From Jackrogersella multiformis (Eukaryota; Ascomycota; Sordariomycetes; Xylariales; Hypoxylaceae), in contig CADCXD010000004.1 in NCBI GenBank assembly GCA_902806575.1, forward strand, positions 2,542,001 through 2,606,000: a stretch of DNA of 64,000 nucleotides, read 5' to 3'. The notes below the pieces were generated by a model. The model saw only the letters and a list, made by a program, of their open reading frames with translations. It was not told the DNA's origin and searched no databases. Below, piece by piece: positions 35,321 through 49,695 of this stretch. A program made the position numbers and the translations under genes. Numbering within the stretch: the first letter of the stretch is position 1; every line of letters begins with the position of its first letter.

Positions 35321-38300
35321 GCAAGCCACTCGGCTGGATCCATGTACCGTACATTAGGTGAGGTACCTACCCAAATATCGAAAACTTCCAAGGTTGCGAT
35401 GAGTTTGAGACTCGATGGAATGCGACAAGATATGTTGAGGACCGGTTGGTATTGTACTTTTGTAAACTCAACGATAATTCTAGACAATTGCGTACGTAGT
35501 TGATAGACATGTAATTGGTGTAAGTCAGCTGTTGGCAAGGGCGCGGCGCATTCAATGTAATCTCATAGGATTGATTAATTATTGTTGGACGATGAGAAAA
35601 ATTGAAATGAAGGAAAATGAAATCACGAAAAGAAAAAAAAAGTTTTTTTAATGCCGACCCTAGTCGTGTAGCGTAGGCAAATAGGGCGGTCCTTCCCGAA
35701 ACCAACCCACTTTTCATAGTCGTTTCCTCATTGCTAAGTGGCCGACCCGACGGGACGGTCACTGGGAACACTTTCAAGTCGTAACCTCCCTTTAAGCTTG
35801 CATTAGCCTCGCAGCTTTTTGTGCCCGGGCAGATGCAGTGATAGGTAAAGTTTCTATTTAAGAAAAGTTACATCGATCTATCGAGTCCCCTATTAAACCA
35901 AAAGGGGGGGGGTACCTCGAGTGAAGTCATCTAGCAGATATACATTCCTGTCTGAGATGACCATCAAACCTTATGGTTAGAAGTGTAAGGCGTTCGTTGG
36001 TCCAGATGATCGCATGCCTAGATTGATCAGAAAAGAAAGAATAAGAAAGGTCAAAAAAAGGAAAGAGATCTCACTTAATATGGGGTAACATAAGGTCGTA
36101 CGCGACCCGACGGTTCGGGAAAGGAGGGGGTTTGTGTGTGATCTGGAAATCTGATTGATGGGAAACCTGTCAAACTGGTTGACATTTCCCTCCATTTGTT
36201 TGTTACTTAACCAATTTTCTGGGGAAGAGGTTTGATACATATTAGACAGGAGTGTTTGTTTGGACCTGGTTCGTGAGAATGACGATATAGGTAGCCATGC
36301 ATGCTCTTCCAACAGTTACCTAGGTAAGCGAGACTATGATGAGTAACCTAAGAAGGGGGACGGGACATATGATCGATCTTGCATAGTTGGCAGGCGATAT
36401 GAGACCTAGACCAAGGTGCGTCGGGATCGAGAATATGATTAGGAATTAAAAATACAGTAAACATAAAGATAATAAAAGACAAAAAGAAAATATACCGATC
36501 AATAGGATTTTCGTTCCGCATGATACATGCCTTAGGTAGGTATATTTCGATGATATCAGATCTGAGGCTATTGGTCTCAGCCTGACACCAAGCGGCATGT
36601 AGCGAAGAAAAACATCGATGTTACAAGAGACCTGTCACAATGATCTATTCCGAGGTTAATTGCGTCCCTGAGATATTACATATCCATGTCTTGTATCGTT
36701 GGGTGTTTGTTCAGTAATCAATGAGTTCTAGGCCACAAAATGTTGCAAACTTTCAAGGGAACCAAAAAAAAAGGTAATGAGTAAAAGAATCAAATCCATC
36801 ATTTCGAATATTCATGCCGGCGCTGTGTAGCTATCGTTTCTCTGTCTACTGTACAGTCTAAACAGGGGGTATCTATCAACCTGGATCCAGCCCAGCGCGC
36901 GCCCAATGATGTGGCTCAACAACCCTCAACAGAACAAATGTGTATCGTGCCCGAAGCATCCCTTAGGTGCTGCCCAATACACTGTACAAGTTTCCGAAAA
37001 GACCAGTTCCAAAATCAGTTCAGAGTACAAATCTCGACACCAAGGCTCTGGCAAGTCCCTGCGGAGAACCGCCAAACCATGGTGAACGAAGAGAACAAAG
37101 GAAATGTGAAAACCTGAAAGTCTATATGCAAAGCCGCTCTTTTCCGTCACAAAACCCCAAACTTTTTGTAGTCCATCCCAAATCCTTTTTAGAAATTAAC
37201 CTCAATCCAACCGTGCATTACTTGACCCGATGACTCCGAATAGATATTAAAATGAATATTCGCGAAACGGACAAGCGACAAAAGCTTTGTCGGCGGGTCT
37301 CGGGGCAACAATGCGTTTCCAAGACTCAAGGGATGGGTTTGGGTTCTGGTTCATGCATGATAGACATGCCCTAGTTTCGTCGGTCCGAGTCACCTACATA
37401 CAATGCGGTGACTGCCGAGGAACAAGCAATCTCTCCCAAATGCATGCGAGGTCATCCATCTAGTGATTATCGGTAAAGTCGGATACGTTGCTAATTGCTG
37501 GAAAAGAAACCATGACTGCTGGTCATGAACCTCTAAAATCCCGAAAATCCCAGAAACCCAGTCTAAATGTAACGCCGTTGACAATTGAAATTTTAAAGAT
37601 GCCGCATGAGAAACCGTGCTGATGCTCATCTCCCTCGTGGTATGGGAAATAGAGTGGCGGCGAGCCGAGGATGTACTGGATAGGAATGCAATGTATTAAA
37701 ATGGATGTATCGGAATGCGTCGCGTATCGCTGAGACGTAAGGCGCGCAGAAGATGGTGTACAGATCGAAGATGAAGGATTAAAAAAGTCGTAATAGGAAT
37801 CGCGGACTCGGAGTAATGCTCGAGCTCACTATCGCCAATAAAAGACAATAGTAGCGAGACTGATGAAGTTGCGGCGGCTACTAGCATAACTGATTAAGAA
37901 CCGTGAACGTAGCCGCGTAATCGCAGATAAATGTGCTGTCGCAAATCCCCCAAAAAGGAGATTTATCGAGGCTTGGGCCTCGGGGGAGGCTTTGGCACTC
38001 CAGTTGTGTCGTAAGCTCCACGTCCCATGTTGGCCATTGTGGATTCTCTATCGAGCATGACGAAAATTCTGGGAGAACTGTTGGTATAGGAAACTGGGAG
38101 AAAAGTGGAAGTCAGCTCAAGCTCATGCGAAGATTATGGTCTACATATATATAAAATAAAGAAGTATTCATGTACAAGCCCATCATCGCCGCCGTGACTC
38201 GCGATAGGTCGCATCGTCATTTTGCGCAGCCCGGAACATGACAAAAAAAATAGAAACCAGCGGAAGCCGTGGATGAAATTCTATGCTGCAGTCTGACTCA

Positions 38301-39495
38301 CTTTAGGCGTCGTTGCGCAACGACGTGGGAAGGCCGAGGGGCACTGAGATAGACCGTAGATGCGGAAAGGTTATTGGCGAAAGGTACTGAGGCGGCGATG
38401 CAGCGAGAGCTAGGATCTTGGCCGAATAGCAGAAGACCTCTGGGTTGGCTGAAAAGGTAGGTAAAGGTACAATACGACTGGCGTATGGATTGGTTCGCAA
38501 TTAATATCTGAGGTCAGCACCGAAGCGTCAACGGGATGACGGCAGGATTATATATTGGTATAATTCCCAATATAGCCAGGCCAGTGTAAGTCAGTCGGCT
38601 GGGTAATGTTGCAAAGAGCGATATTATGGAAGCTGAAGCAACCTAATGGCTTGTGAAGCTGAGACAATCACAGAAGATTGCTTAGAAGCCTGTTCCTTTG
38701 TATGATTTCCTTTGTTGGAGAGCAAAGTCACGCAGGTTTCGGGAAACTGAGGTATTATAGGATTTTGTGCCGTCGTGTTATTGTGTCTTTGTTCCGGTAT
38801 AGGGTATAGGGCTCTAGTATGGACTAGAAACAGGGCGTATGTCAGGTACGCTGCAGGTGGTTGAGCTGGATATTCTTTCAAGGCTGGACCGTTACAACAC
38901 CGCAGGGCGTGGGTCGATCGTTAAAGCAGCACAGGGAACGAATAGCACTGGAACAAGTTGTACAAGTTGTAACGGTGCAGGCGCAGGTGTTCGCCGAATT
39001 ATGTAGGTACGCAGGCTCGTGCTCGGATGGGGCATACGTATTCAAAAGGACTTCTTTTATGCTTCTGCCCTTTCTAAATATGCGACGCTTCGTGACTGGG
39101 TAAAGAGAGTGAAGAAACGCGTCAGAGAAGGACGGAGAGTAGTAGAGTATTAATTGTACAAGGAAAGAATTCAGATGGGACTGAGGATTTTCGTCTTAAG
39201 AAATTTTAGAGGAACGGTGGGAAGGGTCATTTCATCTTATACCTAGCCTGTTGCTAAAGCTTGGGGTCTTACCAGACCTGTGCTGAGTATCAGCCCAAGT
39301 ACCGTACCTAATAATTATTATTATTTTCCTTTTAATTCCTTTTTCCAAGGGGAAGGGTTCGAAAATGTGGTTCATTTACCAGTTCCCAAACTTGCTACCA
39401 AAACGAAGGCAGGGGTTAAAATGGTACACGGTACTTCCATTCCCATAGCTCTCTGACGGCCTGCCAAGCCGCGTGCTTGTACAGGGGGGGTGGAT

Positions 39496-39514
39496 GGGTA
39501 TGGGTATGGGTATG
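39496..39514. repeat. (GGGTAT)n microsatellite
   Basis: Three copies of GGGTAT followed by degenerate GGATAT/GGATGG units to about 39,533. Confidence 0.7.
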
Positions 39515-40812
39515 AGGATATGGATGGATGGGTACAAGTACATCCCGAAGTGCGTAGGTATTTGTAGTACCTTGTCCCAAGACAAGGGTTGATTTAAAGT
39601 GACAAGTGAGAGTCTGGTAGGTACTCGAGCTCTGCTCTTCTATTTTAGGTATTCAGAGGGGATAGGAGAGGTAGACTTAAGTGGAAAAAAGAAAATACAC
39701 TTATAAATAAAATACAAAATAGAACAAAACAAAAAAAGGAATGTAAAAAAAAGGGGAATAAGACCAATGTATCTACGCGGCCTAGGTTTCCCGAGTATTT
39801 GCTGTCAATGATACTTCCGTAGTAATTAAGGCTGTTTCCCTTGTTGTGTTTTCTTTTCCCATAACTTTAGAGATATTGCCTAGTTAGGTTTAGGTGAATA
39901 CGGTCTCGACATGTTGTCGAGTTTTACAGTAAACAGGGCGACTCCCATCATGGTTAGGTACTCAAGTGGACCACCAGCCAGCGCACACTGAGACCAACTC
40001 AATGAAGGCATGTTAGGTAGGTATAGTTGCAGGTCTCTTGGGCCCATCTACATGATGTGTTCAGTATTCTCTGGATATGGTGTGATCCTGCCGGCCGGAG
40101 AATCGAAGGTGACTGGTCGTACACCTCTCGAAGTATTGGTTACCTGCGGTGTCGAAACGCAATAGCGTGGAGTCTGGTTTTGCTGACCACTAGCATAGAA
40201 TGCCACTGACGCTGCAACTCGAGAATGACAGAATGAACAGCAGTGCAGACTGGGGGCCGGGTCCCAAATTCTTTCTCTCTGGAGTAGGATCATGGATCAT
40301 TGTGATTTTTCTTCTTTTTCTTCTTCTTCTTCTGCTAGGTATGTATGGCCCAACAGGGGAGAGCCATTGTTCAAGGGAGATCCTCTTATCGTTTGGGGAT
40401 GATTTGATCCACTCCGGTAATATTCCCCTTTACGCTAAACAGGGCTCAACCTGGCTCTTCTTTTTCGAATCTTTCTCGAATGCTTTCCTGCTGCTTTTGG
40501 CACTAGGAATCGACCCGGCCGCGAGTCTGGGGTGTGCTTGAAACTTGGCAGGCACTTGAGCCGCGATGGGAAACAATAACTTTTTGCCTCCGTGGTATGA
40601 GTCGAATTGAAATTAACCCAAGCGAAGATGTTATGAGATGTTATGTATCATGTATCATGTCTGAGAGCGCCTTGTTTTTTCTGGTCCCTTCTTAATAATA
40701 CCTAGCAGCCTGGGTAGTTTATTTTAGTTCCTTTGTTTAGAAACCAATATGATTCCTTAAATAGTATGTTATGCGCATGTTATGCGTATGTTATGTTGTG
40801 GTAGCAATATCA

Positions 40813-40870
40813 ATAGTAATAGTAATAATAGTATGTAATATGTAGTATGTAATATGTAATATGTAGTACT
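40813..40870. repeat. Imperfect AATATGTAGT tandem repeat
   Basis: AATAGT units give way to repeated GTAATATGTAGTATGTAATAT-like blocks over about 58 bp. Confidence 0.65.
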
Positions 40871-41484
40871 TAGATTTGTAGTTGTAGTAGCAATAGTGGG
40901 AGCACATTCATATGTAATAATTTTTTTCCTTTCGATTTTTGATTTTTGTGTGTGTAAGGCTTGAATACATATGTACATGGAATAATACAGTACCTTAGGT
41001 ACATCCTTTAGGTGAGGACCCTTTTCTTCTGCGGTGTAACGCAACTACGACAATTCAACCCGACTCCAAAACTAGTGTACATAATACATCGGTACATAGA
41101 TACATACAAGGCCTAGTGTGTCTATGTACCTAGGTACTTGACCCTAATGGAGAGCTATGCGAATTAAGTAAGCCATGTCCGTTACTAAGTACCTTTACAT
41201 GTATCTACTATTTAGTGCTATGTATGTATTGGTTGGCTTCCAGCCAGACCCATTATAATTACCATAATCCAATACATTACTACGTAAAAGATTAGAGTGT
41301 CTCTTCTCGTTCAGATTATGCACTCGATGTTGCCTATAGTAGCCTAAAGATAACGGGGGAGTTGGAACTTGGTTGTTTTGACGGATTGTCAGCTCCATAA
41401 GCGGGTCGGCGGAACTAGGGGAAGACGGAACGAGCAATAATTTGATAGAAAGGCATCGGAATTAGGGAGGGATCACGAGCCACC

Positions 41485-41516
41485 ACATACTTACATACAT
41501 ATACATACATACATAC
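41485..41516. repeat. (CATA)n microsatellite
   Basis: A run of CATA tetranucleotides with one interruption. Confidence 0.8.
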
Positions 41517-41672
41517 GCCACGCCTCGCTCACAGCAATCGAGCCACAAAGAAGATGACTGTTCGAGCATGCTACATGCATCGTTGGCGTGGGAAATTGTC
41601 TGGGAAGAAAAGTAAAGATTATAGACCCTCACACTACTAAGGAGGTAGGTACGTATTATAAAAACAGAACAG

Positions 41673-41694
41673 TACCTACCTACCTAGGTAGGTA
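41673..41694. repeat. Perfect 18-nt palindrome TACCTACCTAGGTAGGTA
   Basis: The sequence at 41677-41694 equals its own reverse complement, with an extra TACC in front. An identical perfect palindrome occurs at 45472-45489. Confidence 0.85.
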
Positions 41695-43442
41695 TGGTGA
41701 TCTGAGCGACGGTAAGGCTGGCGATGATTTTTGCTTATTGATATTCCTCCTCTTATATGTTGACTTATGAGGTAGCTTTTGACCCGCCAAAAACTCTCAG
41801 TTGGGGTTCTCACACGGCCTACGCCATAATATTGATAGGTCAAACATAGCTAAGAGACACTTGAGAAAATTTTGTCGTTACAACTTCAGCTACATACATC
41901 AAGCAAGATGACAGATGGTTGCATAAGTCGGTCGGGCTGCTGATCTGGGTTTTTTTTCCTCATATTTACTTTTGTTTTATTTTTATTTTTATTTTTTCCC
42001 ACATTCCGAGAAAATCAAAAGTTGATAAATTAAGAGGAAATGAAACCCCTCCTTTTCAGCTCGTTTCTAAAAGCGTAGTGTAGGTAATAGTCAAATCTCA
42101 TAAACCCGATGTCAATCTGTATTGCGTATCCCAAGGCTATGGATCCAGATTCGTTGAACCGAGATTCGTCTGCTGTGAGATACTTGACAAGCCCAAGACG
42201 GTAAGTTTTCGAGGACCCATTGCGCAGCCTTGCACAAAACGCTACCGCAGCACGAGTACGGGTGATGCCGCTCGTACAGCACGAGAACGTGTGTAAATAT
42301 GCGCTACTACGACGGCAATGTGGTTGGTAACCATGCAACAATTGTCTGCAGTTTTTCCATTCACTCTCATAGAACAAGGCACTACTGCGGCCAGGTAGCA
42401 GCAGCGCTGTGAGTCGGCCGCATTGACTGACGGGATAGCCGCTCCGAGGTATTGGGCAACGTATAATATCGACGTAGCCTTGCCTTCTAATACGTCGAAT
42501 AGTCGGAGTTGTACAGTACCTATAGAAATCTGATGACATGCATCTCTTCCCGTCTGATTCATCAATGACGATGTAATATGTATGTCAGCGAGCATCCGCA
42601 GGCGCTTATCGACCTAACATCAACTTTGGGCTGTGGCTATGAACTCGAGCCCTCGGTTAGAAACCCCCACGGGATATTATGGTACGGATCAATGAGATCA
42701 AAACGTTGATCGCACTATTTAGACCTGTTTCAGTCTTTAAGCGATCGGGGGTGTGCAAAGAAAGTCTGAAGTAGGCGAACCACCCGCATACTAGTTACTA
42801 GAAAGGGAAGGTTTCATGCAACCACTTCAGCGACTTTCTGACTTCAGCGCGGAAGTGGCCCCGTGCTTCGTCCGATACTAGGCTAGGTAGGTTACTGTAA
42901 CCAAGAGACGGGAGCGACTTAGCGCGCTGTGGTGATTCGGTCTTTGGCAGGTTGACAGGTCACTGGTCGGAATTTGCTGACAGGAAATGCGACAACTTGA
43001 AAATCATCTCGTAGAAGGATGATATGTACAAAGTCTGGCGAATACGTAGACATGCCAGACAGCCTAGAATTCTCGTAATGTACGTGATGCATCAAAACCG
43101 TGAGATTGCGACCTATTCTGGTAATGGCACCCGAGTCAACGACATCTAGTGAGGCTGAAGAATCGGGAGTATCGAACCCCGGAAGTGATGCAGCAGCCGA
43201 GTGCCATTACACGGGAGCATGAATGCATGGCATTGTCATACCCCAAAGTTTTAACGGGCACGTCGATGTGGCTTGTTGATGACAAAGTTTGCCATGTTAT
43301 GCCATGTTACAATTCCCGAGGGCATCGACGAACACACTTACCGAGGCGTAGCAGCTGAAGGCCGGTCCGATTGGCATCAGCATATGATATTCCAACCTCA
43401 GTCAGTGCTTACTCACCTAGCTGCTTAGGTAGTAGATTGGGA

Positions 43443-43461
43443 TACCTACCTAGGTACCTAG
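43443..43461. repeat. TACCTACCTAGGTACCTAG motif
   Basis: A near-palindromic member of the dispersed CCTAGG-centred family, followed within 15 bp by another GGGTAC. Confidence 0.7.
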
Positions 43462-43695
43462 CCTGGGTACTGTTTAGATCTACATAAACTGCTCGACTAT
43501 GCGAATTACTCACTGAGGCGTAAGTTAACCAACTGATTTGTAGCTCGGGTGTGGCAGAAAGGAAGATAATTCCGATCAACAAACACCTCACATTCTAAAC
43601 GTTTCTCGTTTCCCGAAACAATTCCAATATAACGGGCTTACGTAGACGTTCGTTTGTTCGTATGGTGGGTACGACATGAGGTATCGATGTATACC

Positions 43696-43745
43696 CACCT
43701 ACCTACCTAGGTACACTAGGAGGTACCTACATGTAATAGGTAGGT
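43696..43745. repeat. CCTACCTACCTAGGTAC cluster
   Basis: Three related pieces lie within 50 bp: CCTACCTACCTAGGTAC, AGGTACCTAC and TAGGTAGGTG. Confidence 0.7.
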
Positions 43746-45471
43746 GCCGTATGTAGATAGCCAAGACGATGACGACGGCAACATTAGAAGGTATTCATCA
43801 GCACATGGCAGTGTGCAGCAGGACATCAGAATCATCACATAGTAAAGAGGACATAAGAAGCGAATAATTGTTATGTGTGACTTAGATCGGGTTTGTTTTC
43901 TTTCAGCATTAGGTATTTTGATGGGTGATAAGGATGGATAATGGATGATAAATGATGAATAGGTGATAAAGATTAAGATCCATTAATAGTCTTCGTCTGA
44001 ATTCGAACGAATCCAAATTGTCGGGCGGCGACCTGCATTAGAGTTCCTCTTGCCTTACCAGTATGCAGGTGTAAGTACGATCTAACCTTTCAGGGTACGT
44101 ACATATTACTGTATTTAGCGGGTACACCAAACGTTTAGGCTTCTCGTATGTATCCATGGATCATTAACTAGGAGGTACTTAGTTAGGTAGGTAAGTTTTT
44201 CTCTTTCAAGGTAAAGCATGCCAGGGTTTGAAGGGGGTGCATGAAAAAGAAGGGATATATTTTTTTCCATTAGGATTCTAGAAGGAAATTGGTGGATAAT
44301 TGACCACCCGGATGGTACCTACCTGGACACTCCTAAATTACCTTATGTACCTAATAGCCTAGTAGACACATAGAATAGTGTATAGGTACATAATACGTCC
44401 ATTTGTAAATTTAATATTGCCTAGGACTAATTAACCTTTCTCCACAATCCTCTAACAGACGTTTAACTGCAGTAGGAAATATACGTATCCTCCGTATATG
44501 GTGCTTACTTTATGTAGGAGGTAGCGCTACCTAAGGTACCTACTATGTACATAAGGTATGGATGTGCGCGCTTACCTAGACCACAAATACTAACCTAGGT
44601 ACTTAATAGAAAATGGCAACAGCCAGATTCAGGGGTGGTTGCAATAAGATCGGCTTCTAGACCATCCAATGTTTTTCCATTTTCCATTTTTATTTTCTTT
44701 CGCCATTGTACCGAGTCCACCTCACCCACCAAAAATACAGCGTCGATCTTTGTTCATTTCACCAACCATGTATGAAACTAGAGATATCTTAACACCAATA
44801 AGGAATTGATCTCAATATTCTTCTCAACACACTACACTACGTACGGTAGGCGACGGGATACAACATGTATCCCCAAAATCAATCAGCATCCATCCTTCTA
44901 TCTTCGCCTCCCACCACCACCATCACAAAGCTCGGAACGCCGAGGTAGTGGTATGAAGAGCTATCCACGCCAAGCTAGGAACTTCTTACTAATCGGGCCA
45001 CTTGTTTCAGCAGCTTCAAGCGATGGCTCGACTCGCAAGTTGCTTTGTGAAGTTTGCACGCAATCAGGCAGTGTGTTTTCAGCTCCATGTCGAATCGCTT
45101 ATCATCAGCATTCGCCTAGCCCTTCTTCCCTTTTCTCGTCTCATCCTACCATAGGTAGGTGGTTAGGTACACAAGTACTACGTCAGGGCATGTCCATAGG
45201 GAACATTACCCGTTGCTCAATCAGAAAGACCGACATAATGCCATCATTTTCAGGGGACTAGTGTAGTCAACAAAGACATGGGTAGGAATTAGGTATTTCT
45301 CACTAAATGTACCTACTCGATACAACCCTTGGCTGCTACCTACACTAGGTACCTAGGTACTTGGGGCCCACTGGGGAATCAACTGCCACATGGCTCTCCA
45401 CTCATTATCGTTGTTCCTGCATTAGCCAGGCAGCCCCAATTACACTACTTGGTACCTAGCTGCCTACCTGG

Positions 45472-45489
45472 TACCTACCTAGGTAGGTA
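45472..45489. repeat. Perfect 18-nt palindrome TACCTACCTAGGTAGGTA
   Basis: Identical to the palindrome at 41677-41694. It is preceded by two more TACCT(A/G) pieces from 45,451. Confidence 0.85.
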
Positions 45490-48400
45490 TGGATGTATCT
45501 AGGTACATACTTCCAGGCGGCAGAAGTCCCAAACCAAACTCCTTACGAGTCTGGCCCTTCGACCTACACAAAAACTTTAGGGAGACCCATCTTCATCGTC
45601 ATCGTCTCTCGTCATCATACATACGTTTTTACCACCTACACTACCTTCCGTGGGTACTAGGTATACCATTATGATCACCTACACTATAGGTACAGTACGG
45701 GTAGCCACAATGAGCCAAGAGAATCCCAAGTGGCAAGGTCTGCTTCGACCTTAGCTAGTCCAAATTCGGCTGTCGTTATGGCGAAAATCCTTGGGTTCTA
45801 ACCCGTGGTTTCTAAACAATAATCCCATATCGTGGTTACATTGGACCCCTACCTGAGCGCCGCCTCGGTAGCCCCATCGAGTATATATCGAAAAGGTTTC
45901 TTTTTCATTGTATTGGCGGCTACCTAACCGGGAATATCGACATGTATACATACATTGGTTGGTTACCACGAGCAATTCGTGCCTTACATGCCAATGCTGC
46001 ACATATGTACATACGCAATCAACTCCAGGCGCAGTGTTTCATCGTCATGTGATTCCTCAACCGACTACCTAGGTACTCAATGAGAGCACAATATCTGTTT
46101 ACTTGGATTTCGTTGGTTTGATGATCTAAATCCTCTGTAGCCAATGATGTTCCCGAGACTTGAAAATTTGAAGGAAAACCAATACATTCTTTTCATGCCG
46201 CGTTATCGTCTTAGTATCAATGTTCTCGTCACAAATCATACGACGGAAAATAGAAACCATGGAAGTTGTCATCTACGCAAGTTCCCAACCGCTAAGGTTC
46301 TTTTGGCAGGGTATATTTATGCCAGCCTGCCAGCCTCGTCGCCGAATTGGAAACTCGATCCCTTGGGATAGCATCCACAATAGATCCACGCTCACTACGG
46401 CACTCAAAAATCTCCATACCCGGCAACGCGGCGTTCCCTGGCAAGGATGCTTTTACGGTAATAGTATCGTCAGATTCTTATATGATTCCCAAGTTAACGG
46501 GACCGTCCCCCGATTCACACCATGCTAATACTCATACATACTATAGCGGGACCAGTTTGGTCTGGGTCGATATCCATACAAAATGCTGGGTACAACGTAT
46601 GAGCATGTGCTGTAAATGGCTGGATAGCTATTACCATGCTGCCATGGCAGCATGGTGCATCAAGGTGCTTCCCATCGTCGGGAATGTGAGTTGTGGACCG
46701 TTCCTGTCAGTTCCTTCTCCACCACGGTACAAATAGCCTTGTCAAAGTTGTCAAGGCTAAAGGATGACCAGCCAGTTCGACGACGGTGAAGGCTCATCCC
46801 GCGGTCCACATGGTGAAAACATACATACTATGTAGTACCCATCCGAGCTTGGGCGGTTCTCGAAGGCCTCGGGAGTCTACCCGGCGAATATCATGGAAAG
46901 TCAAGCCTAGAGCAATGTAACCCTAACGGACATCAGCAGTGTAACGAGGTATCCTTACCAGTCTGCCAGCGTTATGGTGGTTGGGAATTTGATGTACACT
47001 ATTAACAAGTCAATTCACCCAATCAATGCTCGCCTTGATGCGTTCTCGAGGCAGAGCCGTACCTTGCAGAATCTCAATCAACGATAATCTAATGCGGAGC
47101 GATTCTTACGGCAACCTTGCGGCTACCTACAAGAGTCAAGGTGAAGTCCTAGTGGAGTTGATGATCTCCCTGCCTTGCCATTCCCAACGCCATGGACCCT
47201 GCTATGTCCTAAATGGGATACGCGATGTGGGCCCCTTTAAGACGGCACACATCCGAAATAGCATCATGTCAACCACGTTAGGTTTCGAGACCCATGAGTG
47301 CATAACAGTAATTGATAGGCCCACTATATCATTTCCAAAGACGTTACCCATTTCAAACGTTTCCCCAGCCATTTGTACTAGGATCCACAAGTTAGCATTT
47401 TATCGAGTACTTCATACACAGCTGTCAGAGACTGATTGCTCAGGAGCCTACTAGGAATCACGATATGATGTTAGAGTCAGCAAGCCTTATCCGCCAAATC
47501 CATATGATGATGGCTTCAGAAGGAGAACCTGTCATGCCAGGTAGGTAGTACATTTTGGCCCCGGCAGTTCCAAACCCATCGTCGGGATTTGAGAAACCTG
47601 TCATGTTCGATTCGGGTAAAGATCAGACATTCCCCTGTCTGGCCTGTTTAAAGAAGCTCGTTAGTATCGGGGAAGCGTTCCGTTACGACGGGTTAGCCAT
47701 GCGCTCGCTCTAGTGTACATACCTAGATCATCGCGCTTTGTTAAATTACGAAGGAAAATTTTTTGTCCAAGTACATTTGAGCTTTGACGGACAGATAGCA
47801 TCATTCCCAGACTCGCTTCCGACCCCGAGCACTTTCACTCTCGGCAACGCCTTCACCGGAAGCATTCTTGGAATCGACGAACTGGCCGCTGGATGATCAG
47901 AGCCCTATCGGTGCGGGTAGTGCTCGGCACATAGTACGTAAGAAGACTGAATGAAGGAATGGCCTAGCTACGGGGATTGTCGTCGCCTCCTGGGTCATCT
48001 GAGGAATGAAAAATGAAAAATGAAAAGTTCTAAGCCAATATTAGGTACTTACTGGTCTACATGTTCATGATCCCAACCTCTCAGGGCATTGTTCCCTTTG
48101 GTTAATAACGCATATCGGGTTCTAACCAGGCATCCGTACTCTTTGAGTCTATCTGCTATTATGTAGGTGCAGAAATAGGGCTGATAGCTTCTATTGGCAG
48201 CTCCAAAGAACTATGATGTTCTCGACCCTTACCTAGTGGGCCTTCGTACATCACCGAGATAGAACCCTTCGATTGGGTCGGCTCCCTGGCTCCAGATAAA
48301 GTGTATGGAGAGCTACACTACACTAGTCGCTCCGCCAACCACAAAATTATTTTGAGCCGTGACTCATTCACCCATTTCCCCGGGCTGAATAGGGGTTCAG

Positions 48401-49671
48401 TGGGATGGTCCGTCCACCCCCATCATAACCATAGGTAGGTTAACACGGTTGTAACTCTGCTCCTCAGAGGCTCGAGCATATGTAGTGTTATAGTGTACAG
48501 TTGCAGGGCTGGTGAAGTCAGAATAGTTCCTTCGCCTAGCCAACAGATGTTCAATACACAATTTTATCTAGCCTATGAGTTGCCAGCCATTTGGGCCACC
48601 TGTGCCACTCAGTACCCAAACGATAGCTTGATTGGATCTGTGCCATACGTATACATGTTACTCCACGAGATAACATATGTAATAGATATGTACATCTCAA
48701 CCTGATTCTGCAGACTATTTGGGTGGATTAAATTTAGACACAACGATATCCTATTCCTACGAATACCACTTGGTCGAGAGGTGCATAGGGGATAACTCGG
48801 TAGCTGAATGGACCTAGTGTAGTCGCTACTCAGACCTTTGCTTCGGTCCCACGTATTCCAAAAGGGGTCACACATAGAAAGAAAAAAACAGTTGTCGTTG
48901 TATTTGGTTGAGGATATGAAATAGGTAGGTGTTCAGTATCAACTCCGACAAGCCCGACTATGTCTTTAGGGTGCAGCTTCGTCGGTATGAAACTACCTAC
49001 TCGGCCTGGAGGGTCTATTAGCACTAGCTATATCATGGGACGTTATACGTGTATGCTTGAAGGCGAGTCGTTCGCAATTAGGGGGGGGCTGAGAGCAAGC
49101 TTCGGGGTTATACGACTGATGAAAGCATGGTGCCCATAATGACTCGCAGTTATGGCATCAGCTAACCTGACTGGAGTGAGAAGTAACTCCTGGTCAACTC
49201 GAGCCCAAACATTCTCGTAGGAGTAAGTTGGGCTGTTTTTTTTCTTCGTCTCCGTACAATTCATCGACCATGTTGGCTGCCTCCAAGCCTCCCATTGTGC
49301 GACTTTGACGCCGGAGAGATGGATGATGGTGATTTCTCAGCAGATTGGCCTCCGTAGATGTCCAGGTGATACATTACTCATAGGATGTTGTTATATTTAC
49401 TTCGAAGGGGGCGAGTTTTTGTATCCTATTGTTATTGGTAGCCTCATATTCAACTTGGCTTACCTGCCGAGGTATTGATACATACCCTAGGTAGGTAGGT
49501 ATTCATGTCGACATTTCTGCTTCTGCAGGTGTATTGTAGGTTGTGTGTGTGTGATAGTGGCAGTGGCAGTGACGTAGAAGTTTTTAAGGGTAGGGTTCCA
49601 AGGTTTTAAGTTGTAAGCGCGCGGGTGTAGATGCAGCTAAGCCACCCCTCTGAGAAATGCCTACCTGAGGG

Positions 49672-49695
49672 TGCCTACCTAGCCTAGGTAGGTAC
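49672..49695. repeat. TGCCTACCTAGCCTAGGTAGGTACA
   Basis: An interrupted palindrome of the same family, about 430 bp upstream of the ARPC5 start. Confidence 0.7.

Noticed and set aside
34809..36971. 16-nt exact repeat GCATCCCTTAGGTGCT at 34809 and 36956
   Set aside because: No similarity extends beyond the 16 nt; one such match in a 20-kb block is close to chance.
42030..42595. Overlapping minus-strand frames of 169 and 117 codons
   Set aside because: Neither shows a recognisable domain, they overlap in different frames, and composition is not gene-like.
43150..43190. GGTTCGATA on the minus strand resembling a tRNA T-arm
   Set aside because: T-stem pairs only 4 of 5 and no matching 5' acceptor strand or D-arm occurs upstream.
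47026..47454. 142-codon plus frame with NLAATYKSQGE, reminiscent of kinesin-light-chain TPRs
   Set aside because: Only one short string matches; no second repeat or periodic helices follow.
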